From Paracoccaceae bacterium (GTDB lineage: Bacteria > Pseudomonadota > Alphaproteobacteria > Rhodobacterales > Rhodobacteraceae), in contig JALORM010000012.1 in the NCBI GenBank assembly GCA_025458985.1, positions 1 to 12,870 of the forward strand: a stretch of 12,870 bases of DNA, given 5' to 3'. How positions within the stretch are numbered: the first letter of the stretch is position 1; the number at the start of each line of letters is the position of its first letter. Made by a program: the position numbers and the translations under genes. Below, in pieces: positions 6,477-12,870 of the stretch. The notes beneath the pieces were generated by a model. It searched no databases, had not been told where the DNA came from, and worked only from the letters and a program-made list of their open reading frames with translations.

Positions 6477-6547
6477 GTGTAGTATTTACCGACTTTGGTT
6501 AGATTAGTGGACCAGTTCCGGGCGTTGGTAGTAGGTGAATACTACAC
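6477..6547. promoter_or_regulatory. Spaced 14-bp inverted repeat upstream of the dehydrogenase operon, probable operator/promoter region
   Basis: The left arm 6477-6490 (GTGTAGTATTTACC) and right arm 6534-6547 (GGTGAATACTACAC) are inverted copies matching at 13 of 14 positions, with 43 bases between. The right arm also lies in a smaller perfect palindrome, GTAGTA at 6528-6533 and TACTAC at 6540-6545. Between the arms, TGGT at 6496-6499 and ACCA at 6511-6514 form a further short dyad. The segment is visibly richer in A+T than its surroundings and lies just before the VOC ribosome site. The likely role is binding of a dimeric repressor or activator. I could not place a convincing -35/-10 pair. 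No flanking target-site duplication is seen, so a miniature transposon is less likely. Confidence 0.6.
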
Positions 6548-6612
6548 GGCCAGTTTTCGCCAAGGCCGCGCGGGCAGCTTCTGGCTCGCCCAGTCCGCGG
6601 CCGGGGCGGGCC

Positions 6613-6906
6613 TCACTCGGCCGCCAGCGCCCCTGTCGCGAAAGGCTGTTGCTGGCGTGTCCGGATCAGGCAGGCGCACCGCAGCAGCGACGTGAAGTTC
6701 GCCGCCTCGCCCCTTAGCTCCAGCACCTCGGAATGGAGCCGCGACACGAAGGCGGGCGTCGTCAGCCCCTCGTCCGCGGCGATGCCGTCGAGGATTTCCC
6801 AGAACGAGCGTTCCAAGCGGATGCTGGTCGATTGCCCGTTCAGCCTCAGGTGCCGGGTCACGGGCTCGTAGTCGCCGGGGTTCTGCCCCGCAAAGATCTG
6901 GCACAT
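6613..6906 (-). CDS. Small ribbon-helix-helix domain protein
   Basis: A 97-residue protein beginning MCQIFAGQNPGDYEP. It resembles a family of short alphaproteobacterial ribbon-helix-helix proteins. The beta strand is around TRHLRLNGQSTSIRLE at 17-32, and the two helices are around SFWEILDGIAADEG at 34-47 and TPAFVSRLHSEV at 50-61, followed by NFTSLLRCACL at 70-80. Such proteins are presumed DNA-binding or scaffold proteins, but the function of this family is not established to my knowledge. The ATG at 6906 is chosen over the ATG at 6930 because of a strong ribosome site and because family members start at MCQI. It lies 111 bases after the hybrid kinase gene on the same strand and could be transcribed with it or from its own promoter. 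The 151-base gap to the VOC gene holds the inverted repeat described separately and no clear terminator. Confidence 0.82.
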   Translation of the reverse strand: MCQIFAGQNPGDYEPVTRHLRLNGQSTSIRLERSFWEILDGIAADEGLTTPAFVSRLHSEVLELRGEAANFTSLLRCACLIRTRQQQPFATGALAAE

Positions 6907-6912
6907 GATACA

Positions 6913-6920
6913 TCCTCCCC
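6913..6920 (-). promoter_or_regulatory. Ribosome binding site that sets the start of the ribbon-helix-helix gene
   Basis: The minus strand reads GGGGAGGA, six bases before ATG at 6906. It overrides the in-frame ATG at 6930, which has no such site. Confidence 0.65.
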
Positions 6921-6927
6921 AGGGTAC

Positions 6928-6941
6928 CACTGGTGACAGTG
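6928..6941. repeat. Short palindrome before the ribbon-helix-helix gene
   Basis: CACTG at 6928-6932 and CAGTG at 6937-6941 form a perfect 5-bp dyad with a four-base centre. It overlaps ACCA/TGGT at 6926-6934. The position, just upstream of the ribosome site of a putative DNA-binding protein, would suit an autoregulatory operator, but a dyad this short can occur by chance. Confidence 0.3.
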
Positions 6942-7017
6942 TTCAGGCTTTGCGGGGATTCGCATAGGATTATTTCAGGCCGGGCAACTCTGCCTTGGTC
7001 ACGGTCGCCGCGTCCGG

Positions 7018-9261
7018 TCAGGCGACGGTGGCCTCCGGTGCGCGCTCGGCCGCGCCGGAGGCCATGTCGGAACCCGACAGGTTCTCCATTACCCCGGGAA
7101 GGCAGGCCTCGATCGCCTCGAGGATCGCGGATTTCTTCAGCGGCTTCGTCAGGTAGAGGTCGACCCCGGCGGCCAACACATCCTCCCGGTCGCCGTCTAG
7201 AGCATGCGCGGTCAGCGCCACGACCGGCGTGCGGGGGGCGCCCGCAGCGGCCTCGGCGGCGCGGATGCGGCGCGTGGCCTCGCGGCCGTCCATCTCGGGC
7301 ATCGAGATGTCCATGAACACGATGTCCGGTGCCATGGCGGCATGAAGCTCGACCGCCTCGCCCCCGGTGCCGGCGAACGTGATGTCGATGGGCAGGTCCT
7401 TCAGCATCTTCGAGAAGACGAGCTGGTTGGTCCGGTTGTCCTCGGCGGCAAGGACCCTGAGGCGCCCGGCAGGCGACGCGGGTTGGGCGCCTGCCGGGCG
7501 GGACGCGGCCAGCGCGCGCCCCACGGCGTCAAGCGCCGCGAAGAGATCGCCGCGCAGCGCCGGGCGCACCAGCGTTCCGAGCGCGCCGGGACAGTCCCGC
7601 CCCGGCAGGGCCGACGTCATGGCAAGGCGGACGACGGGGCAGCCCGCCCATCCCCGCGGTGGAAACTCGGCCGCCGCAAGGGCCGCCTCGTCGGCGAAGA
7701 TCGCGCCGGCGGCAGCCCCGTCCGCGCCCGCCCACACCAGCGGCCCGAGGGCCGCAGCCTCGGCGGCGGTCGCGGCCTCGATCGCGGTCAGGCGCAGCTG
7801 GCGCAACTGCCGGGCCAGAAGCCCGCGGGTCACCGGATCCCGGTCGATCACCAGCGCCCGGTGAAGGCCCGGCGGCGGACAGGGCTCTTGCGCCGGCACG
7901 CCCGGCTCGTCGCCAAGACCGATGGTGAAGCCGAAGGTCGACCCGACCCCCGGTTCCGAGGTCAGCCGGATCTCGCCGCCCATGAGCCGCACCAGCTGCC
8001 GCGAGATCGCAAGGCCAAGCCCCGTGCCTTCGTACTTGCGGTTCCGCGCGTCCTCGACCTGGTTGAACTCTCCGAAGATGTGGTCGCGCATGTCGGGCGA
8101 GATGCCGATTCCGGTATCGTCGACCATCAGGGAGACCGCGCGACGCCCGTCCTGGCCCGGTGGCGATCCGGTCACGCTGATCAGGACGTGGCCTGTCTCA
8201 GTGAACTTGACCGCATTGCCGACGAGGTTGACCAGAACCTGCCGCAGCCGGCCTGCGTCGCCCACCAGCACCGGCGGAAGCGTCAGGTCCACGTCGACTG
8301 CCAGCGTCAGGCCCTTTTCCGCGGCGGCATGGGCCATCATGGTCGCGACTTCGTGGACAAGACGCTCCAGATCGAAGGGCTCGGGCTTCAGCGTCAGTTT
8401 CTCTGCCTCGAGCTTGGAGTAGTCGAGCACGTCGTTGATGATGAGAAGCAGCGCCTCGCTCGACGACTTGATCGTCTGGACGTAGAGCCGCTGCTCTTCC
8501 GAAAGCTGGGTCTCGCCCAGAAGCTCGGCCATGCCCACGACGCCGTTCATCGGGGTCCGCAGTTCGTGGCTCATCGTCGCGAGGAAGGCCGACTTCGCGC
8601 GGCTCGCCGCCTCGGCGCGCGACCGCGCATCGCGCAGCTGCCGCTCGCGCCGCACCGCATCGGTGATGTCGAGCGCCAGCGAGACCACCCCGCCGTCGTT
8701 GCCGCGGCGGTCGACAAGCCGGATGTAGCGGCCGTTCCACAGCCGGATCACCCTCGGCTCGATCGGATCGTGGTTCCAGCGATCGATCATGCCCTCGACC
8801 CAGGCCGTGGGCGGCTCGTCGCCGGGGTCGAAGATGCCCTCCTCAAGACCGATGCGCAGGATGTCGCGGGCGAATGCACCGGGGCCGACTTCCTCCAGCC
8901 CTTCGAAGACCGAGATGTACGCCCGGTTGGCCACCACCAGTCGCCCGGCCGGATCGTAGATGGCAAAGCCGTCGCGGATCGTCTCGAGCGCAAGCCAGAG
9001 GCGGTTTTCGGCCACCGTCCGCGCCTCGGTCGCCGTATCGAGGTCGGACCGGACACGGGCATTCTCGCCGCGCAGCTGGTCGGCGACCGAATGCGCATCC
9101 TCGACCACGCGGCGCTGGATGACGATCTCTTCCGACAGCGCGCGCGCGTGCTCGGCCAGCTTGCGGTTGGCGGCGAAGAGCTCGCGGCTCTTGAGTTCCA
9201 GCAGGCGTTCGGCCGCAAGCCGCGCCCGCCGTTCCGCAACAAGTCTGTCGCCGAGATCCAT
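7018..9261 (-). CDS. PAS-domain hybrid sensor histidine kinase with degenerate and intact receiver domains
   Basis: A 747-residue signalling kinase with no membrane segment or signal peptide, so it is cytoplasmic. Using ATG at 9261 as residue 1, residues about 5-80 are a charged coiled coil and 85-205 form a PAS domain (LETIRDGFAIYDPAGRLVVAN). Residues 228-295 are the HisKA dimerisation domain with phospho-accepting H232 in SHELRTPMNG. Residues 300-450 are the ATPase domain, with N-box NLVGNAVKF, DDTGIGI and EGTGLGLAISRQL. Residues about 468-585 look like a receiver in which the usual Thr and Lys are replaced (RLAMTS, LVRPAL). The last receiver, about 600-725, is intact: AAEDN, phospho-accepting D651 in FMDISMPEMDG, and TKP. 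No HPt domain follows, so the phosphorelay partner is elsewhere. The start is chosen for its GGAG site; ATG at 9291 is the alternative. The PAS ligand is unknown. Confidence 0.92.
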   Translation of the reverse strand: MDLGDRLVAERRARLAAERLLELKSRELFAANRKLAEHARALSEEIVIQRRVVEDAHSVADQLRGENARVRSDLDTATEARTVAENRLWLALETIRDGFAIYDPAGRLVVANRAYISVFEGLEEVGPGAFARDILRIGLEEGIFDPGDEPPTAWVEGMIDRWNHDPIEPRVIRLWNGRYIRLVDRRGNDGGVVSLALDITDAVRRERQLRDARSRAEAASRAKSAFLATMSHELRTPMNGVVGMAELLGETQLSEEQRLYVQTIKSSSEALLLIINDVLDYSKLEAEKLTLKPEPFDLERLVHEVATMMAHAAAEKGLTLAVDVDLTLPPVLVGDAGRLRQVLVNLVGNAVKFTETGHVLISVTGSPPGQDGRRAVSLMVDDTGIGISPDMRDHIFGEFNQVEDARNRKYEGTGLGLAISRQLVRLMGGEIRLTSEPGVGSTFGFTIGLGDEPGVPAQEPCPPPGLHRALVIDRDPVTRGLLARQLRQLRLTAIEAATAAEAAALGPLVWAGADGAAAGAIFADEAALAAAEFPPRGWAGCPVVRLAMTSALPGRDCPGALGTLVRPALRGDLFAALDAVGRALAASRPAGAQPASPAGRLRVLAAEDNRTNQLVFSKMLKDLPIDITFAGTGGEAVELHAAMAPDIVFMDISMPEMDGREATRRIRAAEAAAGAPRTPVVALTAHALDGDREDVLAAGVDLYLTKPLKKSAILEAIEACLPGVMENLSGSDMASGAAERAPEATVA

Positions 9262-9414
9262 CACCGTTCTCCGCCCGGTGGGCATCCGCACCCGCTTCCC
9301 CCTGGCAGGACCGTAGGCGGAACGCGGTAAACCAGTCGTTAACGCCGGGCCTCGCCTTGCGCGGCAGGCTCGCCGCGTGGCACCATGTGTCCGGTGTCAT
9401 CGGAGGGGTGCGGG
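9262..9414. promoter_or_regulatory. Divergent intergenic region between the hybrid kinase and the alpha-2-macroglobulin gene
   Basis: These 153 bases separate two head-to-head genes and so should contain both promoters. A slightly A+T-richer core around 9325-9342 (GGTAAACCAGTCGTTAA) is the likeliest protein-binding part. I tested it by eye against the general stress ECF consensus (GGAAC then CGTT): the spacing is too short, so I do not claim that promoter type. No clear sigma-70 pair or strong palindrome is visible. Confidence 0.4.
9402..9408 (+). promoter_or_regulatory. Ribosome binding site for the alpha-2-macroglobulin-like gene
   Basis: GGAGGGG lies six bases before the ATG at 9415, and the reading frame that follows opens with a clean signal peptide. 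This fixes the start of the long frame that runs off the window. Confidence 0.75.
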
Positions 9415-12400
9415 ATGCGTGGTGTCGCAGCGCTGGTCGTCGGTCTTGCGGTCGCAATCGCGGTCCCCGCGACGGCCCAGGAGGCGGGTCCGCCGGTTCC
9501 CGAACGCCGGATCGCCGTGACCGAGGGCACCGACTTCTACGGCGGCGACCTCCGTGCGATCTTCGACACCACCTTCGACGCCTGCCGCGCCGCCTGCCTG
9601 GCCGACAGCGCCTGCCGCGCCTTCACCTTCAACGCCCGGGCCGGCGCCTGCTTTCCGAAATCCGACGTCACCTCGCGCCAGCCGTTCGACGGGGCGATCT
9701 CGGCCGAGGTGTTCGAGACCGCGCCGGCCATCCTGGCCGCGGCGGGCGACCGGGCGGCCGAGCTGTCCTTCCTGCGGCCCGGCGACCTGGTGGCCGCGCG
9801 GGACGCGGCGCAGCAGATGGCCGAACTTCATCGCGTCGGCGATTTTCCCGCGGCTGACTATGCCCAGGCTGCTACCGAGGCACGGTCGTCCGGCAATCAG
9901 GCGGACGCGGTCGCCTTCTCGGGCGCAGCGGTGGTGCTGTCGGACGCCCCCGACCTGTGGATCACCTATGCCGAGGACCTGCTGGCCGCACAGGGAGACG
10001 CCGGTGTGCTTTCGAACCGGCAGGCCCGGGCCGTCAACGCCGCCGTCAACGGATACCTGCGTGCAGGCGACGACGGCACCCGCGCCGCCGCGCTCTTGGC
10101 GATGGCGCGGGCGCTCGAGGCGACGGGCCGGGGCCGCGACTCGCTTGCCGCACTGCGGCTTGCGGCCGACCTCTCGCCCCGGCAGGACATCGCCGAGGCA
10201 CGCGACCGCGCCGCCGCGATGTTCGGGTTCCGCATCTTCGAGCACGTGGTCGAAAGCGATCCGGCGACGGCGCGCATCTGCGCCGCGTTTTCCGAACCGC
10301 TGGCCGAAGCCGGCGTCGACTACGCGCCCTTCGTGCAGGTCTCGGCCGAGGGCACCGCCGTCGAGGTCGAGGACAACCGCCTCTGCATCGCCGGCGTCCG
10401 CCATGGCGAGCGCTACCGCGTCACCTTCCGCAGCGGCCTGCCCTCGGCTGCGGGAGACACGCTGGCCGGGGCCGTCGACCTCGATCTCTACGTCCGCGAC
10501 CGCAGTCCCGCGGTGCGCTTCCCCGGCCGGGCCTACGTGCTGCCCCGCACCGGCGACCCGGCGGTGCCGGTGGTCACGGTCAATGCGTCCAGCCTCGATC
10601 TGGTGCTACGCCGGGTTTCCGACCGCAACATCCTGCGCGCGATGCAGGATGGCTACTTCGGCCGCCCGCTCGACACCTGGCAGGAACAGCGGTTCTCGGA
10701 CGGGGTCGCGGAAGAGGTCTGGCGCGGAACCGGCGTCGTGGAAGGCGCGCTGAACGAAGATACGACCACCCGGCTGCCGATGACCGAGGCGATCGCCGGA
10801 CAGCCGCCGGGCATCTACGCCCTTCAGGCCCGGGTGCCGGGACAAGACCCCTACGAGAACGCCGCCGCCACCCAGTGGTTCGTGATCTCGGACCTCGGCC
10901 TTGCCACGCTGAGCGGCACCGACGGGCTGCATGTCTTCGTGCGCGCGCTGGGCACGGCCGAGCCCCGCGAAGGCGTGACCGTCACTCTGGTCAGCCGGGC
11001 CAACGCCGTGCTGGGCACGGCCGAGACCGACGCGCAGGGCCACGCGGTCTTTCCCGCCGGGCTGGCGCGCGGCACGGGAGCGGCCGCGCCGGGCCTCGTC
11101 ACCGCCGAGGACGGGGCCGAGGACATGGCGTTCCTGTCGCTCACCGACCCGGAATTCGACCTTTCCGACCGTGGAGTGGAGGGCCGCGAGGCTGCCCCGC
11201 CCATCGACCTGTTCCTTGCCACCGACCGCGGCGCCTACCGCGCGGGCGAGACGATCCACGCCACGGCGCTGGCGCGCGACGGCCAGGTTGCGGCCATCGA
11301 CGGCCTGCCGCTGACCGCGATCCTGTCGCGGCCCGACGGGCTGGAATACTCCCGCGCCTTGTCCGACACCGGCCGCGCCGGCGGCCATGTCTTCGCGATG
11401 CCGGTCGCGGGCTCGGCGCCGCGCGGGGCCTGGACGCTGGCCGTCCACGCCGACCCCGAGGCGCCGCCGCTTGCGACGCAGACGGTCCTTGTCGAGGACT
11501 TCCTGCCCGAACGCATCGACTTTACCCTGACCCTGCCCGACGCCCCCATCGCACCCTCGGACAGCCCAACCCTGACCGTCGAGGCACGCTATCTCTTTGG
11601 CCCGCCCGCCGCCGACCTGGCCATCGACGGCAACGTGCAGCTGGCCGCGGTGCGGACACTCGACGCCTTCCCCGGCTACCTATTCGGCCGCCACGACGCG
11701 CCCTTCGACACCCGTTACGGCGGCTTCGACGGCGGGCTGCGCACCGACGACGACGGGCGCGCTGCGTTCCCGCTGGCCTTCCCCGAGATCGGCGCCGCCG
11801 ACCGGCCGCTCGAGGCGCGCGTGACAGTGACCGTGGCCGAAGGCTCCGGCCGACCGGTCGAACGCCGCCTGACCCGCGCGCTCAGCCCCGCCGAGGCCCT
11901 GATCGGCATCCGCCCCGGTTTCGACGGCGTCGTGCCCGAGGGCGTCGAGGCGCGCTTCGACGTGATCGCCGTCGCCCCGGACGGCGCCCGCACGGCGATG
12001 CCGGTGACGTGGACGCTGAACCGGATCGAGACCACCTACCAGTGGTACCAGATCGGCGGCCGGTGGGAGTGGGAGCCCGTGACCTCGCGGAGCCGCGTCG
12101 CCTCGGGCGAGGCGCAGCTGTCGCCCGATGGTACGACGACCGTCTCGGCGCCGGTCGAATGGGGCCAGTACGAGCTGCGCGTCGAACGCGCCGACGGCAT
12201 CTTCGCCGCCAGCTCGGTCGACTTCTACGCCGGCTGGTACGCCCCCGCCGACGCCTCGGACACGCCCGACACGCTGGAATTGTCGCTTGACCGGCCGGCC
12301 TATGCCCCTGGCGACACGGCGACGGTACGGATCGTGCCGCGCTTTGCGGGAAAGGGCCTTGTCACGGTCATGTCGAACCGGCTGATCGCCATGCAGGCGG

Positions 12401-12870
12401 TCGACCTGGTCGAGGGCGAGAACCTCGTGCAGCTTCCCGTCACCGACGAGTGGGGCACCGGGGCCTATGTCGCGGCGGCCGTCATCCGCCCGATGGACGT
12501 GGCCGCCGGCCGCAACCCTTCGCGGGCGCTGGGCCTTGCCCATGCGTCTGTCGAGCCTGGCGCGCGGCGGCTGACGGCGACCTTCGAGGCCCCGGCCGAG
12601 GCCGAGCCGCGCGCGCCCCTCGACGTGGCGCTTCGGGTCGAGGGCGCGGCTCCGGGCCAGACTGCCTGGGCCACGATTGCCGCGGTGGACATGGGCATCC
12701 TGAACCTGACCGGTTTCGAAAGCCCCGACCCGGAGGGCCACTACTTCGGCCAGCGCAAGCTTGGCGTCGCCCTGCGCGACGTCTACGGCCGCCTGATCGA
12801 CGGCATGACCGGCAGTCTGGGCGAGATCCGGTCGGGCGGCGACGGGCTTGCCGCGCGCCGGATCGAGGGC
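9415..12870 (+). CDS. Alpha-2-macroglobulin family protein with N-terminal PAN/Apple-like domain (3' end outside window)
   Basis: An uninterrupted 1152-codon frame that is still open at the window end. Residues 1-22 form a Sec signal peptide ending PATAQ, with no lipobox cysteine. Residues about 33-100 resemble a PAN/Apple module with C57, C61, C67 and C79 (DACRAACLADSACRAFTF). After a helical linker come the macroglobulin-like domains: QWFVISDLGL near 487, DRGAYRAGETIHATALARDG near 604, LDRPAYAPGDTATVRIVP near 958, and VDMGILNLTGFESPDPEGHYFG near 1090, which opens the A2M region. Bacterial members such as E. coli YfhM are periplasmic protease traps thought to protect the cell envelope. The thioester motif (CxEQ-like) would lie past this window, so its presence is unknown. 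Full family members are about 1500-1900 residues. The missing lipobox suggests a soluble periplasmic form. A penicillin-binding protein 1C gene often follows in other genomes. Confidence 0.92.
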   Translation, partial: MRGVAALVVGLAVAIAVPATAQEAGPPVPERRIAVTEGTDFYGGDLRAIFDTTFDACRAACLADSACRAFTFNARAGACFPKSDVTSRQPFDGAISAEVFETAPAILAAAGDRAAELSFLRPGDLVAARDAAQQMAELHRVGDFPAADYAQAATEARSSGNQADAVAFSGAAVVLSDAPDLWITYAEDLLAAQGDAGVLSNRQARAVNAAVNGYLRAGDDGTRAAALLAMARALEATGRGRDSLAALRLAADLSPRQDIAEARDRAAAMFGFRIFEHVVESDPATARICAAFSEPLAEAGVDYAPFVQVSAEGTAVEVEDNRLCIAGVRHGERYRVTFRSGLPSAAGDTLAGAVDLDLYVRDRSPAVRFPGRAYVLPRTGDPAVPVVTVNASSLDLVLRRVSDRNILRAMQDGYFGRPLDTWQEQRFSDGVAEEVWRGTGVVEGALNEDTTTRLPMTEAIAGQPPGIYALQARVPGQDPYENAAATQWFVISDLGLATLSGTDGLHVFVRALGTAEPREGVTVTLVSRANAVLGTAETDAQGHAVFPAGLARGTGAAAPGLVTAEDGAEDMAFLSLTDPEFDLSDRGVEGREAAPPIDLFLATDRGAYRAGETIHATALARDGQVAAIDGLPLTAILSRPDGLEYSRALSDTGRAGGHVFAMPVAGSAPRGAWTLAVHADPEAPPLATQTVLVEDFLPERIDFTLTLPDAPIAPSDSPTLTVEARYLFGPPAADLAIDGNVQLAAVRTLDAFPGYLFGRHDAPFDTRYGGFDGGLRTDDDGRAAFPLAFPEIGAADRPLEARVTVTVAEGSGRPVERRLTRALSPAEALIGIRPGFDGVVPEGVEARFDVIAVAPDGARTAMPVTWTLNRIETTYQWYQIGGRWEWEPVTSRSRVASGEAQLSPDGTTTVSAPVEWGQYELRVERADGIFAASSVDFYAGWYAPADASDTPDTLELSLDRPAYAPGDTATVRIVPRFAGKGLVTVMSNRLIAMQAVDLVEGENLVQLPVTDEWGTGAYVAAAVIRPMDVAAGRNPSRALGLAHASVEPGARRLTATFEAPAEAEPRAPLDVALRVEGAAPGQTAWATIAAVDMGILNLTGFESPDPEGHYFGQRKLGVALRDVYGRLIDGMTGSLGEIRSGGDGLAARRIEG

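Noticed and set aside
6477..6547. The 71-base inverted-repeat segment as a miniature transposable element
   Set aside because: Flanking bases show no target-site duplication, there is only one copy in the window, and the position before an operon fits an operator better.
7204..9330. A 708-codon plus-strand open frame opposite the hybrid kinase
   Set aside because: The kinase on the other strand has full catalytic motifs. This frame has shadow composition and no domain.
9318..9342. A general-stress ECF sigma promoter (GGAAC and CGTT) in the divergent gap
   Set aside because: The two blocks are only 13 bases apart, shorter than the spacing this promoter class needs.
9957..12290. A 777-codon plus-strand frame in a different phase within the macroglobulin gene
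   Set aside because: It is extremely rich in Arg, Pro and Gly, while the frame from 9415 has a signal peptide, a ribosome site and family motifs throughout.
11680..12741. A 353-codon minus-strand frame, with others at 10606-11448 and 9397-10404
   Set aside because: All are antisense to the macroglobulin gene, have shadow-type composition and no recognisable motif.

Overview
The window is high-GC DNA with densely packed genes, strong GGAGG-type ribosome binding sites and several stop/start overlaps. The protein families point to an alphaproteobacterium, most likely Rhodobacterales: a ribbon-helix-helix protein starting MCQIFAGQ, a PAS hybrid kinase with a long charged N-terminal coil, and a PAN-domain alpha-2-macroglobulin. 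This is a judgement from family resemblance, not a database result. I see no tRNA, rRNA, CRISPR array, insertion sequence or integrase. No stretch longer than 300 bases lacks a gene.

Region 1 (1-1931, minus strand) holds an AraC-type regulator, a free-standing B3/B4 (PheRS editing-like) protein and a LysE/RhtB-type amino-acid exporter cut by the window edge. The last two overlap by four bases. Together they look like a small amino-acid or amino-acid-analogue handling unit.

Region 2 (1999-6461, minus strand) is a five-gene operon, in transcription order: a glyoxalase-I-like VOC protein, a Tat-exported small subunit of the gluconate 2-dehydrogenase subunit 3 type, a GMC flavoprotein dehydrogenase with a C-x5-C-x3-C motif, a PQQ-dependent sorbosone-dehydrogenase-like quinoprotein, and a periplasmic diheme cytochrome c. 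The simplest reading is a two-step periplasmic oxidation. The flavoprotein would make a carbonyl or osone-type product, the quinoprotein would oxidise it further, and the cytochrome would take the electrons. The cytoplasmic VOC protein would handle reactive 2-oxoaldehydes. A 14-bp inverted repeat with arms 43 bases apart sits directly upstream of the first gene. This operon is the best candidate for a less-described system.

Region 3 (6613-9261, minus strand) holds a hybrid sensor histidine kinase with a degenerate receiver in front of its intact receiver, followed by a small ribbon-helix-helix protein that may be its neighbour in transcription.

Region 4 (9415 to the window end, plus strand) is the first 1152 codons of a bacterial alpha-2-macroglobulin-like protein with an N-terminal PAN/Apple-like domain. 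It diverges from the kinase gene across 153 bases. Its open frame runs off the window, so the thioester region, if any, is not visible.
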